A DNA stretch of 49,544 nt from NCBI GenBank assembly GCA_913048065.1, contig CAJWVG010000004.1, positions 1-49,544 of the forward strand, given 5' to 3'. Positions 39,884 to 49,544 of the stretch are shown piece by piece. Under the pieces are notes generated by a model. The model saw nothing but the letters and a program-made list of their open reading frames with translations. It ran no database searches and was not told the DNA's origin. The DNA comes from an uncultured Gammaproteobacteria bacterium. Its GTDB lineage: Bacteria > Pseudomonadota > Gammaproteobacteria > GCA-002705445 > GCA-002716945. The position numbers and the translations under genes are program-made. How positions within the stretch are numbered: the stretch's first letter is position 1; each line of letters opens with the position of its first letter.

Positions 39884-42148
39884 ATGAAAGTTTTTATAAA
39901 TAATAGAGAATATACTGCAGAATCGAACGAAACCATAATTGAATTATGCGATAAAGTTGGAATACATATCCCCAGATTTTGCTACCACAAACATCTCTCA
40001 GTAGTTGCTAGTTGCAGAATGTGTCTTGTAGATATCGAAGGTGTTAATCATGCTCAGCCCGCGTGCTCAACACCTTTGAGAGAAAATATGAAAGTATTTA
40101 CTCACTCTAATAAAACAAAAATTGCCCAAAAGAATTCAATGGAATTTTTATTAATTAATCATCCACTAGACTGCCCAATTTGTGATCAAGGTGGTGAATG
40201 TGAATTACAAGATGTCTCTCTCGAGCATGGTGATGATCATTCGACATATATGCAGTTAAAAAGAGTAGTAATCGATAAAGATATCAGTCCTTTGATATCC
40301 ACAGATATGACAAGATGTATCCATTGCTCAAGATGCGTTAGATTCGGTGAGGAAATAAGTAATGTTAAAGAGCTTGGTTTGCTTAATCGAGGTGAAGATA
40401 TGAAAATTGACGTAGTCATCGAAGGCGAAGTGACTTCTGAATTATCTGGAAATATGATTGATTTATGCCCAGTTGGAGCTTTAAATAATAAACCATATAG
40501 ATATAAAGCCAGAACATGGGACTTAAAGCAACATGCTGGAATATCTCCACATGACTGTCTAGGGTCAAATATTTATTATCATACATATAATAATAAAATC
40601 TTACGTGCTGTCCCAATGGAGAATGAACAAATCAACCAAACATGGTTATCTGACAGAGATAGATTTGGGTATGAAGGCATCTATTCTAAAGATAGAGCTT
40701 TTAAACCTATGATTAGTCAAGATGGAAAACTCATTGAATGTGAGAATCAAATTTTGTTAGATAGATTAAATCATATAATAATTAACGCTATCAAAAACCA
40801 TGGGACAGAGAATATTGGCTGTTTGATATCTCCGCAATCTACAAGTGAAGAATTATATCTTTTTCAAAAATTATTTAAAAGTCTAGGTATTGCTAATATT
40901 GACCATAGAACAAACGAAAGAGATTTTTCATATCAAGATGACTATCCTATTATGCCGTCTTTAGGAATAAATATTAATGAGATAAATGAATTTCAAAATA
41001 TATTTCTTATAGGTGTAAATATTAAGTCTGAGTTTCCAATATTGTCAATTCACTTAAATAATGCGGTCAAAGATAAAACAAAAATATTTTCCATTAACTT
41101 TGATATGCTGGATGAAGATTTTCCAGTATTTTATAAAAAAATAGTAAATAATAAGAACATATTGTCTTTGCTTAGTAATGATATTGAAGAAATTAACGTT
41201 CAACCAAATGAGAAAAATTTAATCATTATTGGGCCTACTGTTTCACAACTCCCAAATCAATCAGATGTATTATCAACGATAAATAAATTCAATGAATCTA
41301 TTAATGCTAGAATTGGCTTCTTAACTGATTTCTGTAATAACACATCAGCATGGTTGCTTGGAAATTTACCTCATCGTGATATATGTGGGAAAAAATCAAA
41401 AATTATTGGTAAAAATGCATATGAGATGATTTCAGAGAAATTATCTACATATATTCTGTTCAATTTAGAGCCAGAACATGATTTTTGGGATAGCAATATT
41501 GTAGAGAGCGCACTTAAAAACTCAAAATGTAATATTATATTTACCAGCTATATTACCCCTATGATTGAAAAATATGCGGATATGGTTATACCTATATCAA
41601 CATTTGCTGAATGTGATGGCAGTTATATAAATATTGATGGCACATTTCAATCGTTTTCTAAAATAGTTGAACCTAAAAAAGATATATCGAGTGGTTGGTC
41701 GATATTAAATAACCTTTTAAAATATAACTCATCTGATATTTATGATATAAAAACTCTGAGGTCTGAAATTAAAGATTTAATTAAAGATATAGATATTCGA
41801 AATTTTAAAATAAACTTTAAGAATGTTAAAAGTAAAAATCAGCTAGAGGGTAATACATTTATTGTTACTCGACGTAATACATATAAGACTGATTCTATAG
41901 TAAGAAGAGCTGAGTCATTAAATATGACTATGCAATCTAAAGATAATAATATTTATATCTCAAATAATATTGCTAACCAATTTAAAGATAATGGTTATAT
42001 AGACTTTGAAAATAATAATATCAGATATAAAACAAATGAATTTACTGTAAAAACTAATCTTCCTGATAATACTATAATATTCTCTACTAATAATTTAAAT
42101 GGTAAATATACAGGACCTAAGTCTCAAAACATCAATATAAAAATATGA
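39884..42148 (+). CDS. nuoG: NADH-quinone oxidoreductase subunit G
   Basis: [43 protein letters not shown]. Confidence 0.97.
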   Translation: MKVFINNREYTAESNETIIELCDKVGIHIPRFCYHKHLSVVASCRMCLVDIEGVNHAQPACSTPLRENMKVFTHSNKTKIAQKNSMEFLLINHPLDCPICDQGGECELQDVSLEHGDDHSTYMQLKRVVIDKDISPLISTDMTRCIHCSRCVRFGEEISNVKELGLLNRGEDMKIDVVIEGEVTSELSGNMIDLCPVGALNNKPYRYKARTWDLKQHAGISPHDCLGSNIYYHTYNNKILRAVPMENEQINQTWLSDRDRFGYEGIYSKDRAFKPMISQDGKLIECENQILLDRLNHIIINAIKNHGTENIGCLISPQSTSEELYLFQKLFKSLGIANIDHRTNERDFSYQDDYPIMPSLGININEINEFQNIFLIGVNIKSEFPILSIHLNNAVKDKTKIFSINFDMLDEDFPVFYKKIVNNKNILSLLSNDIEEINVQPNEKNLIIIGPTVSQLPNQSDVLSTINKFNESINARIGFLTDFCNNTSAWLLGNLPHRDICGKKSKIIGKNAYEMISEKLSTYILFNLEPEHDFWDSNIVESALKNSKCNIIFTSYITPMIEKYADMVIPISTFAECDGSYINIDGTFQSFSKIVEPKKDISSGWSILNNLLKYNSSDIYDIKTLRSEIKDLIKDIDIRNFKINFKNVKSKNQLEGNTFIVTRRNTYKTDSIVRRAESLNMTMQSKDNNIYISNNIANQFKDNGYIDFENNNIRYKTNEFTVKTNLPDNTIIFSTNNLNGKYTGPKSQNINIKI

Positions 42149-43167
42149 ATAGCTTAAATACTTTTATCAATATCTTCTTAGAAATCATAATTGTTGTGAT
42201 TCCGCTTTTTTTAATTGTAGCTTACACAACATATTCTGAAAGAAAAATAATTGGTTTTATGCAATCACGAATGGGTCCTATGCGTGTTGGTCCTTCAGGA
42301 ATTTTTCAGCCCATTGCTGATGTGATAAAACTTTTTACAAAAGAGGTGATAATTCCCTCTAATGCAAATACTGGTTTATTTTTAACTGCTCCTATAATCA
42401 TGTTAGTACCATCTTTGTTAGTATGGTCTGTGATCCCGTTATCAGAGTATTTTGTTATCTCTAATATCAATGCAGGTTTGTTATTTATACTTGCATTGAC
42501 GTCTTTAAGTGTATACGGAGTTATATTAGCTGGATGGGCATCAAATTCTAAATATGCTTTTTTAGGCTCTATGAGGTCCGCTGCACAAATAATTGCATAT
42601 GAGATAGCAATGGGTTTTGCACTTGTTGGAGTTTTAATGGCAGCAGGAAGTTTAAACTTACAAGAAATCATAATCTCACAACGAGGAGGATTATTTAGTT
42701 GGTATTGGCTACCTTTATTTCCGTTATTTATAATTTATCTTATTGCAGGTATTGCTGAAACAAATAGAGCGCCATTTGATGTCTCAGAAGGTGAGTCTGA
42801 AATCGTAGCAGGATTTCATGTTGAATATTCAGGTGTTGCTTTTGCAATGTTCTTTCTTGCTGAATATATGAATATTATTTTAATAAGTATATTGGTTACT
42901 ATAATGTTTTTCGGTGGCTGGTTATCACCTTTTGAAAATTCTTTCTTAGAAATTTACTTTACTTGGATACCTGGATTCATTTGGATATCTGTAAAAACAT
43001 TATTTTTTATTTTTCTATTTCTTTGGTTAAGAGCAACACTCCCAAGATATAGATATGACCAAATCATGAGATTAGGTTGGAAAGTTTTTCTGCCAATAAC
43101 AATTATTTGGATTTTCCTTGAAGGCATTATGATATATTACAAAGTTGGGCCTTGGTTTATATTATGA
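42145..43167 (+). CDS. nuoH: NADH-quinone oxidoreductase subunit H
   Basis: [64 protein letters not shown]. Confidence 0.98.
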   Translation: MNSLNTFINIFLEIIIVVIPLFLIVAYTTYSERKIIGFMQSRMGPMRVGPSGIFQPIADVIKLFTKEVIIPSNANTGLFLTAPIIMLVPSLLVWSVIPLSEYFVISNINAGLLFILALTSLSVYGVILAGWASNSKYAFLGSMRSAAQIIAYEIAMGFALVGVLMAAGSLNLQEIIISQRGGLFSWYWLPLFPLFIIYLIAGIAETNRAPFDVSEGESEIVAGFHVEYSGVAFAMFFLAEYMNIILISILVTIMFFGGWLSPFENSFLEIYFTWIPGFIWISVKTLFFIFLFLWLRATLPRYRYDQIMRLGWKVFLPITIIWIFLEGIMIYYKVGPWFIL

Positions 43168-43646
43168 TTAAGATGCTAAGTAAATTATTTAAAAGCTTAT
43201 TCCTTTTAGAAATTCTAAAAGGTCTCTCAATAACAGGTAAAAAACTATTTAAAAAACCAATTACTGTTCAATACCCTGAAGAAAAAACACCTCAATCATC
43301 CAGATTTAGAGGCTTACATGCTCTTAGAAGATATCCTAATGGTGAAGAGAGATGTATTGGTTGTAAGCTATGTGAGGCTGTTTGCCCTGCTTTAGCCATA
43401 ACTATAGATACAGAAATGAGATCTGACGGCACTCGTAGAACAACAAAATATGATATTGATTTATTTAAATGTATATACTGTGGATTTTGTGAAGAAGCTT
43501 GTCCAGTAGATGCTGTAGTAGAAACAAAAATATTCGAATTTCATTTTGAATCTAGAAATGAAAAAGTAATTAATAAAGAACAGTTGCTTGAAATTGGCGA
43601 TAAATATGAACAAGAAGAGTTAAAGGATAGAAACCGAATTAACTAA
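43164..43646 (+). CDS. nuoI: NADH-quinone oxidoreductase subunit I (start revised to the ATG overlapping the nuoH stop)
   Basis: Two 4Fe-4S motifs [12 protein letters not shown] and [16 protein letters not shown] overlap at 43164. Confidence 0.95.
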   Translation: MIKMLSKLFKSLFLLEILKGLSITGKKLFKKPITVQYPEEKTPQSSRFRGLHALRRYPNGEERCIGCKLCEAVCPALAITIDTEMRSDGTRRTTKYDIDLFKCIYCGFCEEACPVDAVVETKIFEFHFESRNEKVINKEQLLEIGDKYEQEELKDRNRIN

Positions 43647-43655
43647 TAATAGATT

Positions 43656-44258
43656 ATGAATATTGAAATAGCTGTTTTTTTTATCTTTGCATTTTTTTTG
43701 ATTATAAGTTCAATAGGGGTTATTACAATAAATAATCCAGTTAAATCAGCAATAAATCTAGTATTCGCATTTTTTTCTTCTGCAGTGCTATGGTTATTAC
43801 TAAATGCCGAATTTTTATCTATAATATTAATCTTAGTTTATGTTGGGGCAGTCATGGTCCTTTTTTTATTTGTTGTAATGATGCTAGATATTAATATATC
43901 TCAAGCTAAGGAAGGTTTTGTAAAATATTTCCCAATAGGATTAATTGTCTTTATTTCTATCGCTGGTTTATTATCATTTTTCTTTTATAATCAGTTTGAA
44001 AATTCAAATAATAATATTATCACAGAAATAAATATTCTTGGTGAGGATAATACAAAAAACCTAGGTTATGTTCTTTATACAGAATATATATTAGCTTTTG
44101 AAATAGCTGCTATGTTGTTACTACTTGGCATTATATCTGCCATCACATTGACACAACAAAAAAATTCTGAAAATAAATATCAAAATCCTTCGCATCAAGT
44201 AAATGCAAATAAAAAAGAAAGACTATCAGTAATTAAAGATGAGGAAAATAAATTATGA
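43656..44258 (+). CDS. nuoJ: NADH-quinone oxidoreductase subunit J
   Basis: [54 protein letters not shown]. Confidence 0.97.
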   Translation: MNIEIAVFFIFAFFLIISSIGVITINNPVKSAINLVFAFFSSAVLWLLLNAEFLSIILILVYVGAVMVLFLFVVMMLDINISQAKEGFVKYFPIGLIVFISIAGLLSFFFYNQFENSNNNIITEINILGEDNTKNLGYVLYTEYILAFEIAAMLLLLGIISAITLTQQKNSENKYQNPSHQVNANKKERLSVIKDEENKL

Positions 44259-44560
44259 TCCCAATGTCGTATTATTTGATTTTAAGTTCTTTGCTATTCA
44301 GCATATCTCTTGCCGGAATCTTCCTTAATAGAAAAAATATAATTATTATGTTGATGTCTTTAGAATTGATGTTTTTATCTATTAATTTTAATTTTATTAT
44401 TTTTGGAAACTATCTAAATGATATTGTAGGGCAAGTGTTTGTCTTTTTTATTCTAACAGTTGTAGCTGCTGAATCCGCTATTGGATTAGCGATAATTGTT
44501 GTTCTATTCAGAAACAAAAACAGTATTGATGTAGAAGATATTGGGAGACTAAAAGGATAA
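44255..44560 (+). CDS. nuoK: NADH-quinone oxidoreductase subunit K
   Basis: [44 protein letters not shown]. Confidence 0.97.
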   Translation: MIPMSYYLILSSLLFSISLAGIFLNRKNIIIMLMSLELMFLSINFNFIIFGNYLNDIVGQVFVFFILTVVAAESAIGLAIIVVLFRNKNSIDVEDIGRLKG

Positions 44561-46488
44561 TGTATATTGAGTCACTACTTATAGTCTTATTACCACTATT
44601 AGGTTCAACTATATTACTTTTTTTACCAATAAAATCTAATACAACAACAAGTATTTTAGGTAACATCGCAATTGGAATACCCATGCTGTTATCTATTGGC
44701 TTGTTAATCTCATTCTTATCGGGAAATATTTCAACAGAAAATTATCATTTATATACTTGGTATGCCGGGAATATTTATCTATTTGAAATAGGTTTGTTGG
44801 TAGACAGCTTAACAGTCATAATGTCTTTTATAGTTACTTTTATTTCATTTTTTGTTCATATTTATTCAATTGCATATATGGAAAAAGATTCTAGTTTTAA
44901 TAGATTCTTTATTTATACAAATTTCTTTACATTTTCAATGTTACTAATTGTATTTTCTAATAACTTTTTACAATTATTTATAGGCTGGGAATTAGTTGGA
45001 TTATCATCTTACTTGCTAATAGGGTTTTGGTACAAAAAAGCTAGTGCTGTTAATGCAAATCTAAAAGCTTTTATTGTGAATAGAGTTGGAGATATTGGTT
45101 TACTTCTCGGTGTTATTCTAGTTTTTATAAATTGCAATAGCTTAAACTACGAAGATTTTTTTAGTAATCTTTCGTCTCTAAAATCTAATTATATCAACTT
45201 AATGGGGTTTGAAATCCATCTCTTACCATTCATTGCACTTTTATTGTTTATTGGTGCTGCGGCAAAATCTGCTCAAATCCCATTACATTTTTGGCTTCCT
45301 GATTCAATGGAAGGCCCAACACCCATTTCTGCTCTTATACATGCAGCAACCATGGTAACAGCAGGAATATTCATGATAGCAAGGCTGTCTCCATTGTATG
45401 ATCTATCGGAGTATGTTTTAGATTTAATTTTGTTTATAGGTGTTGCTACAGCATTTTTTATGGGTCTAGTTGCTTTAGTGCAAAATGACATTAAAAGAAT
45501 TATTGCATATTCTACAATCTCACAACTTGGATACATGACCGTTGCTCTTGGAGCATCATATTACTCGTTTGCAATTTATCATTTATTAACTCATGCATTT
45601 TTTAAAGCTCTACTTTTCTTATGTGCAGGCTCAATTATACTAAAATGTCACCATGAACAAGATATCAATAGAATGGGGGGTCTAAGGAAACTTATGCCCC
45701 TAACATTTGCAACTTTTACTATAGCAGGTTTTTCATTAATTGGTTTTCCTTCTATGTCAGGATTCTTTTCCAAAGACTTAATTATTGATATTTTTAAATA
45801 TGAAGGAAATTCAATTGCTTACTATCTGTTAGTACTAAGCATTTTTATAACTACACTCTATACTGCTAAAATATTCTTCAAAGTTTTTTTTGGAGATAAT
45901 AAGTTAAAAATAGAAAAAAATAATGAGTTAGAACATAAAGACACACTTTTAATACCACTTGTTGTGCTGTCAGTTCCTAGTGCTTTCATAGGGTGGTCAT
46001 TATTTGATACAATGCTATTCAATAATTTCTTTAAATATTCCATCTCTGACTTTGCTAGAATCGAATTATTTTATGATACATATATAAGTCACTCAACAGT
46101 ATTTATTTTACATTCATTTAATAGCTTAAGTTTTCTAGTTTTGCTTCTTGGATTAATTAGCTCTTATTATTTATACTATGCAAACGATAAAATACTCAAC
46201 TCTATAGAAACAAAATTCCTAGTTTTCAAAAAAATATTAATTAATGAATATGGCTTCACTAAGTTTTCTAATATTATAGTCCCAAAATATTTTAAAAAAT
46301 TTGCTAATATTATTTGGCTTAAATCAGATGTAAATGTTATTGATAATTTTTTTGTTAATGGTATGGCAAATCTTATTGGGCTTATTTCATCTAAAATTAG
46401 ATTGATTCAGACAGGTTACTTATATCATTACGCATTCACAATGATCATTGGGTTATTGATATTTTTAATAACTTTTTATGAATTTTAA
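44560..46488 (+). CDS. nuoL: NADH-quinone oxidoreductase subunit L
   Basis: GWELVGLSSYLLIGFWY; PLHFWLPDSMEGPTPISALIHAATMVTAGIFMIAR. Confidence 0.98.
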   Translation: MYIESLLIVLLPLLGSTILLFLPIKSNTTTSILGNIAIGIPMLLSIGLLISFLSGNISTENYHLYTWYAGNIYLFEIGLLVDSLTVIMSFIVTFISFFVHIYSIAYMEKDSSFNRFFIYTNFFTFSMLLIVFSNNFLQLFIGWELVGLSSYLLIGFWYKKASAVNANLKAFIVNRVGDIGLLLGVILVFINCNSLNYEDFFSNLSSLKSNYINLMGFEIHLLPFIALLLFIGAAAKSAQIPLHFWLPDSMEGPTPISALIHAATMVTAGIFMIARLSPLYDLSEYVLDLILFIGVATAFFMGLVALVQNDIKRIIAYSTISQLGYMTVALGASYYSFAIYHLLTHAFFKALLFLCAGSIILKCHHEQDINRMGGLRKLMPLTFATFTIAGFSLIGFPSMSGFFSKDLIIDIFKYEGNSIAYYLLVLSIFITTLYTAKIFFKVFFGDNKLKIEKNNELEHKDTLLIPLVVLSVPSAFIGWSLFDTMLFNNFFKYSISDFARIELFYDTYISHSTVFILHSFNSLSFLVLLLGLISSYYLYYANDKILNSIETKFLVFKKILINEYGFTKFSNIIVPKYFKKFANIIWLKSDVNVIDNFFVNGMANLIGLISSKIRLIQTGYLYHYAFTMIIGLLIFLITFYEF

Positions 46489-48007
46489 TATGTTTATACA
46501 AAATATACCATTACTAAGTTTTTTAATATGGATTCCAATATTGGGAGGAATCATTTTATTATTTATTAATGATAAACTTCCGCATCTAATTAAAATTATA
46601 GGATTCTTATTTTCATCATTAACATTACTTATTTCTATCATATTATTAATTAATTTTGATCAAACATCATATTCATTACAATATGTGGAAAAGCTCGTAT
46701 GGATTAAAAACCTTAATATCAATTATCATCTTGCAGTAGATGGGTTTTCCATATTATTCATTATACTGACTACCATCATTACTTCAGTAATAATACTATT
46801 TAACTTTTCAGAACTCAGGGAACAAAATAATAAATACACTGCGCTTTTTTTATTTCTTGAAGGTTTGTTGCTAGGAGTCTTTTGTGCTTTTGACAGTATA
46901 TTATTTTATATATTTTTTGAGGCTATGTTAATACCATTATTCTTAATAATAGGTATTTGGGGTGGCCCTAATAGAGTTTATGCTACTATAAAATTCTTTA
47001 TATACACACTATTTGGTTCTGTTTTAATGCTTGTGGCTTTGTTATATCTATCATTCAAAGTTAATAGTTTCTATATTCCAGATTATTATACTATGGCTTT
47101 AGAACTAGATGTTCAAATTCTCATCTTTATGGCATTTTTAATATCCTTTGGAATTAAAATACCTATGTGGCCAGTTCATACATGGCTTCCAGATGCTCAT
47201 GTTGAAGCACCTTCTTCAGGATCAGTTATTTTAGCCGCAGTTCTTTTAAAAGTAGGTGGTTATGGGATGATTAGGTTTCTTCTTCCAATCACACCTGATG
47301 CAGGCATGTATCTAAATAGCATTCTAATTCCCTTATCATTAATAGCGATTATTTATATTAGTTTTGTTGCTATCGCTCAAGAAGATATGAAAAAACTCAT
47401 TGCATACTCTTCAGTGGCGCATATGGGCTTTGTAACTTTAGGTATCTTCCTTGTTTTTAATGCGATTAATCCCAACCAAATATCACAAGACTTTATTCAT
47501 ATTGGCCTTCAAGGCGCAATTATTCAGATGCTTTCACATGGATTAATTTCAGCTGGATTATTTATTTGTATTGGCATTATCTATTCTCGAACAAAATCTC
47601 GTATGATTAGCGAACAATCTGGTGTCGGCCAAATCATGCCAGTCTTTTCTGCAATCATGATGTTTTTTTTGTTAGCTAACTCTGGATTGCCTGGTACTTC
47701 TGGCTTTGTCGGCGAATTTATGGTTTTAATTGCTAGCATGCATATTAATATTTTCTATGCGATTCTTGCATCAACAACTCTAGTTCTGGCTGCAGCATAC
47801 TCTCTTTGGTTAGGGAAAAGAGTTTTATTTGGTGAAATTAAAGGAGAAAAAGTAATTTCTATGAATGCATTGAAAATTGATGAATTATGGCCATTATTAA
47901 TTCTAGCATTTTTAGTATTATTGATTGGTATTAAGCCTGACATTATTCTGAATATTAGCGAGGAATCTTCCTTGAATATGATAAAAATTATAGGGAATAA
48001 ATATTAA
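46478..48007 (+). CDS. nuoM: NADH-quinone oxidoreductase subunit M
   Basis: KIPMWPVHTWLPDAHVEAPSSGSVILAAVLLKVGGYG; YSSVAHMGFVTLG. A start at 46490 (after the nuoL stop) is equally plausible. Confidence 0.97.
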   Translation: MNFNMFIQNIPLLSFLIWIPILGGIILLFINDKLPHLIKIIGFLFSSLTLLISIILLINFDQTSYSLQYVEKLVWIKNLNINYHLAVDGFSILFIILTTIITSVIILFNFSELREQNNKYTALFLFLEGLLLGVFCAFDSILFYIFFEAMLIPLFLIIGIWGGPNRVYATIKFFIYTLFGSVLMLVALLYLSFKVNSFYIPDYYTMALELDVQILIFMAFLISFGIKIPMWPVHTWLPDAHVEAPSSGSVILAAVLLKVGGYGMIRFLLPITPDAGMYLNSILIPLSLIAIIYISFVAIAQEDMKKLIAYSSVAHMGFVTLGIFLVFNAINPNQISQDFIHIGLQGAIIQMLSHGLISAGLFICIGIIYSRTKSRMISEQSGVGQIMPVFSAIMMFFLLANSGLPGTSGFVGEFMVLIASMHINIFYAILASTTLVLAAAYSLWLGKRVLFGEIKGEKVISMNALKIDELWPLLILAFLVLLIGIKPDIILNISEESSLNMIKIIGNKY

Positions 48008-48008
48008 T

Positions 48009-49457
48009 ATGATTAATTATTTGTTTATTTATCCAGAAATTATAATATCTGCAGGGCTCTGTATAATTATTATTATTGATTTGTTTATTTCTGCAAACTA
48101 TAAGTCTATTTCATATTATCTTATTCAAATTATACTAGCATATTGTGTATATCATATATTTTCATATTCTGAATTTATGAATACTAATACTTCAAACCTA
48201 TATGATACGAGTACTTTCTCGAATATATTTAAAGTTTTCATAATATTAATATTACTTTTAATTTTCTATTACACATCCATCTTTCTTAAATATTTTAATA
48301 AATATAAAACTGAGTATTTCGTGATATCTTTATTTGGTTTGCTTGGCATGATGATAATGATATCTTCACAACATTTATTGCTATTATATCTGGGCATTGA
48401 ATTACTATCCCTCTCTCTATATTCGATTATTGCATTTAATAAAAACTCTTTATTTTCTTCTGAAGCAGCGGTGAAGTATTATATTTTAGGTGCAATATCA
48501 TCAGGTTTTTTATTATTTGGGATATCACTCATTTATGGTTTAACCGGGAGTCTCTTTTATCATGAAATAATTGAACAACTCAGTTTGTTAAATGTTAATC
48601 CTTTAGAGAATGATATGAGAATACTAGGATTAGTATTTGCTTTAATTTTTATTTTCATAAGTTTATCTTTTAAATTTGGGGCCGCACCTTTTCATATGTG
48701 GATTCCTGATGTTTACCATGGTTCTATGATAACGACAACTTTGATGTTGAGTACCATACCTAAAATCGCAGTTTTTATAATATTAATCAAATTACTAGGT
48801 TCTGTATTTTCATCCTTGTATATCTTTTGGATTGATATGTTGCTTATACTCTCTATTCTTTCCCTGCTAATAGGTAATATTATTGCGATATCACAAAAGA
48901 ACATTAAGCGTATGTTGGCTTATTCTACTATTGCAAACATTGGTTTCATTTTCTTAGGTATCTCAATGGGATCAATTGATTCATATAAGGCAGCAATGTT
49001 TTATACATTAACATATGTGATTACTACAATCGGAGCATTTGGTTTGCTATCACAACTGATATATAAAAACAAACCCATAGAGGATATTCAAGAGTTAAGC
49101 GGGTTAAGTAGAAATCAACCATTTCCAGCCTTCCTCTTAATGGTTATCATGCTTTCTTATATTGGAATCCCACCGTTTATAGGTTTTCATGCTAAGCTTT
49201 TTATTATTCAATCTCTCGTTCATTCAGAATATATTGCGCTTGGCATTTTTGCAGTATTGATGACCGTTATAGGTTCATACTATTATTTACGCGTAATCAA
49301 GGTTATTTACTTTGATAATGAATCTGAAGAACTTAAATCAACATCTTCTTACATCGTCACAGGTTTATATGTAATTATTTTAATCTTATTAGGTATATTC
49401 CCAGATATTCTAGGTCAACTGAGTGGTTACAGTATAGCCAACCTTTTTAATACTTGA
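48009..49457 (+). CDS. nuoN: NADH-quinone oxidoreductase subunit N
   Basis: LYLGIELLSLSLYSIIAF; FKFGAAPFHMWIPDVYHGS; KRMLAYSTIANIGFIFLG. Confidence 0.97.
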   Translation: MINYLFIYPEIIISAGLCIIIIIDLFISANYKSISYYLIQIILAYCVYHIFSYSEFMNTNTSNLYDTSTFSNIFKVFIILILLLIFYYTSIFLKYFNKYKTEYFVISLFGLLGMMIMISSQHLLLLYLGIELLSLSLYSIIAFNKNSLFSSEAAVKYYILGAISSGFLLFGISLIYGLTGSLFYHEIIEQLSLLNVNPLENDMRILGLVFALIFIFISLSFKFGAAPFHMWIPDVYHGSMITTTLMLSTIPKIAVFIILIKLLGSVFSSLYIFWIDMLLILSILSLLIGNIIAISQKNIKRMLAYSTIANIGFIFLGISMGSIDSYKAAMFYTLTYVITTIGAFGLLSQLIYKNKPIEDIQELSGLSRNQPFPAFLLMVIMLSYIGIPPFIGFHAKLFIIQSLVHSEYIALGIFAVLMTVIGSYYYLRVIKVIYFDNESEELKSTSSYIVTGLYVIILILLGIFPDILGQLSGYSIANLFNT

Positions 49458-49492
49458 AAATTATTTTTTTTGACTATAGACTCCATATACAG

Positions 49493-49544
<52 letters not shown>

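Noticed and set aside
42306-42671. 121-aa minus-strand ORF inside nuoH
   Set aside because: Antisense shadow of membrane-protein codons.

Overview
The window is an AT-rich, gene-dense chromosomal segment. Gene content and order look gammaproteobacterial and streamlined, but I cannot assign a taxon without a search. Almost everything is housekeeping, in these blocks: PTS-Ntr (ptsI partial, HPr, EIIA-Man, rapZ, ptsN, rpoN); LPS and envelope (lptB, lptC-like, kdsC, kdsD, yrbG-like antiporter, mlaA, mlaC, RND/MMPL exporter); murA-hisG-DAHP synthase-hisD; degS-like protease; petABC-sspA; gmhA/rsmI; carAB; gltP-like symporter/tpx; rlmE-ftsH; a stand-alone PD-(D/E)XK nuclease; folP-glmM-tpiA-secG-tRNA-Leu; a PNPOx-like gene; nuoA-N; and a truncated initiator tRNA-Met. 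I see no CRISPR array, IS element, prophage block or classical defence island. The observations most worth following up are: (1) an intrinsic terminator 18-20 nt upstream of carA, overlapped by a possible leader ORF that runs through the T-tract and ends across the carA start codon, which resembles pyrBI-type UTP-sensitive attenuation; (2) a phage/MGME1-like PD-(D/E)XK exonuclease inserted between ftsH and folP; (3) an LptC whose C-terminus looks like the tail of LptA, with no separate lptA between lptC and lptB; (4) several promoter-like -10 boxes only 5-10 nt from start codons, suggesting leaderless mRNAs; (5) a MlaA/MlaC/RND lipid-transport cluster without MCE-ABC genes; (6) a DAHP synthase embedded between hisG and hisD.
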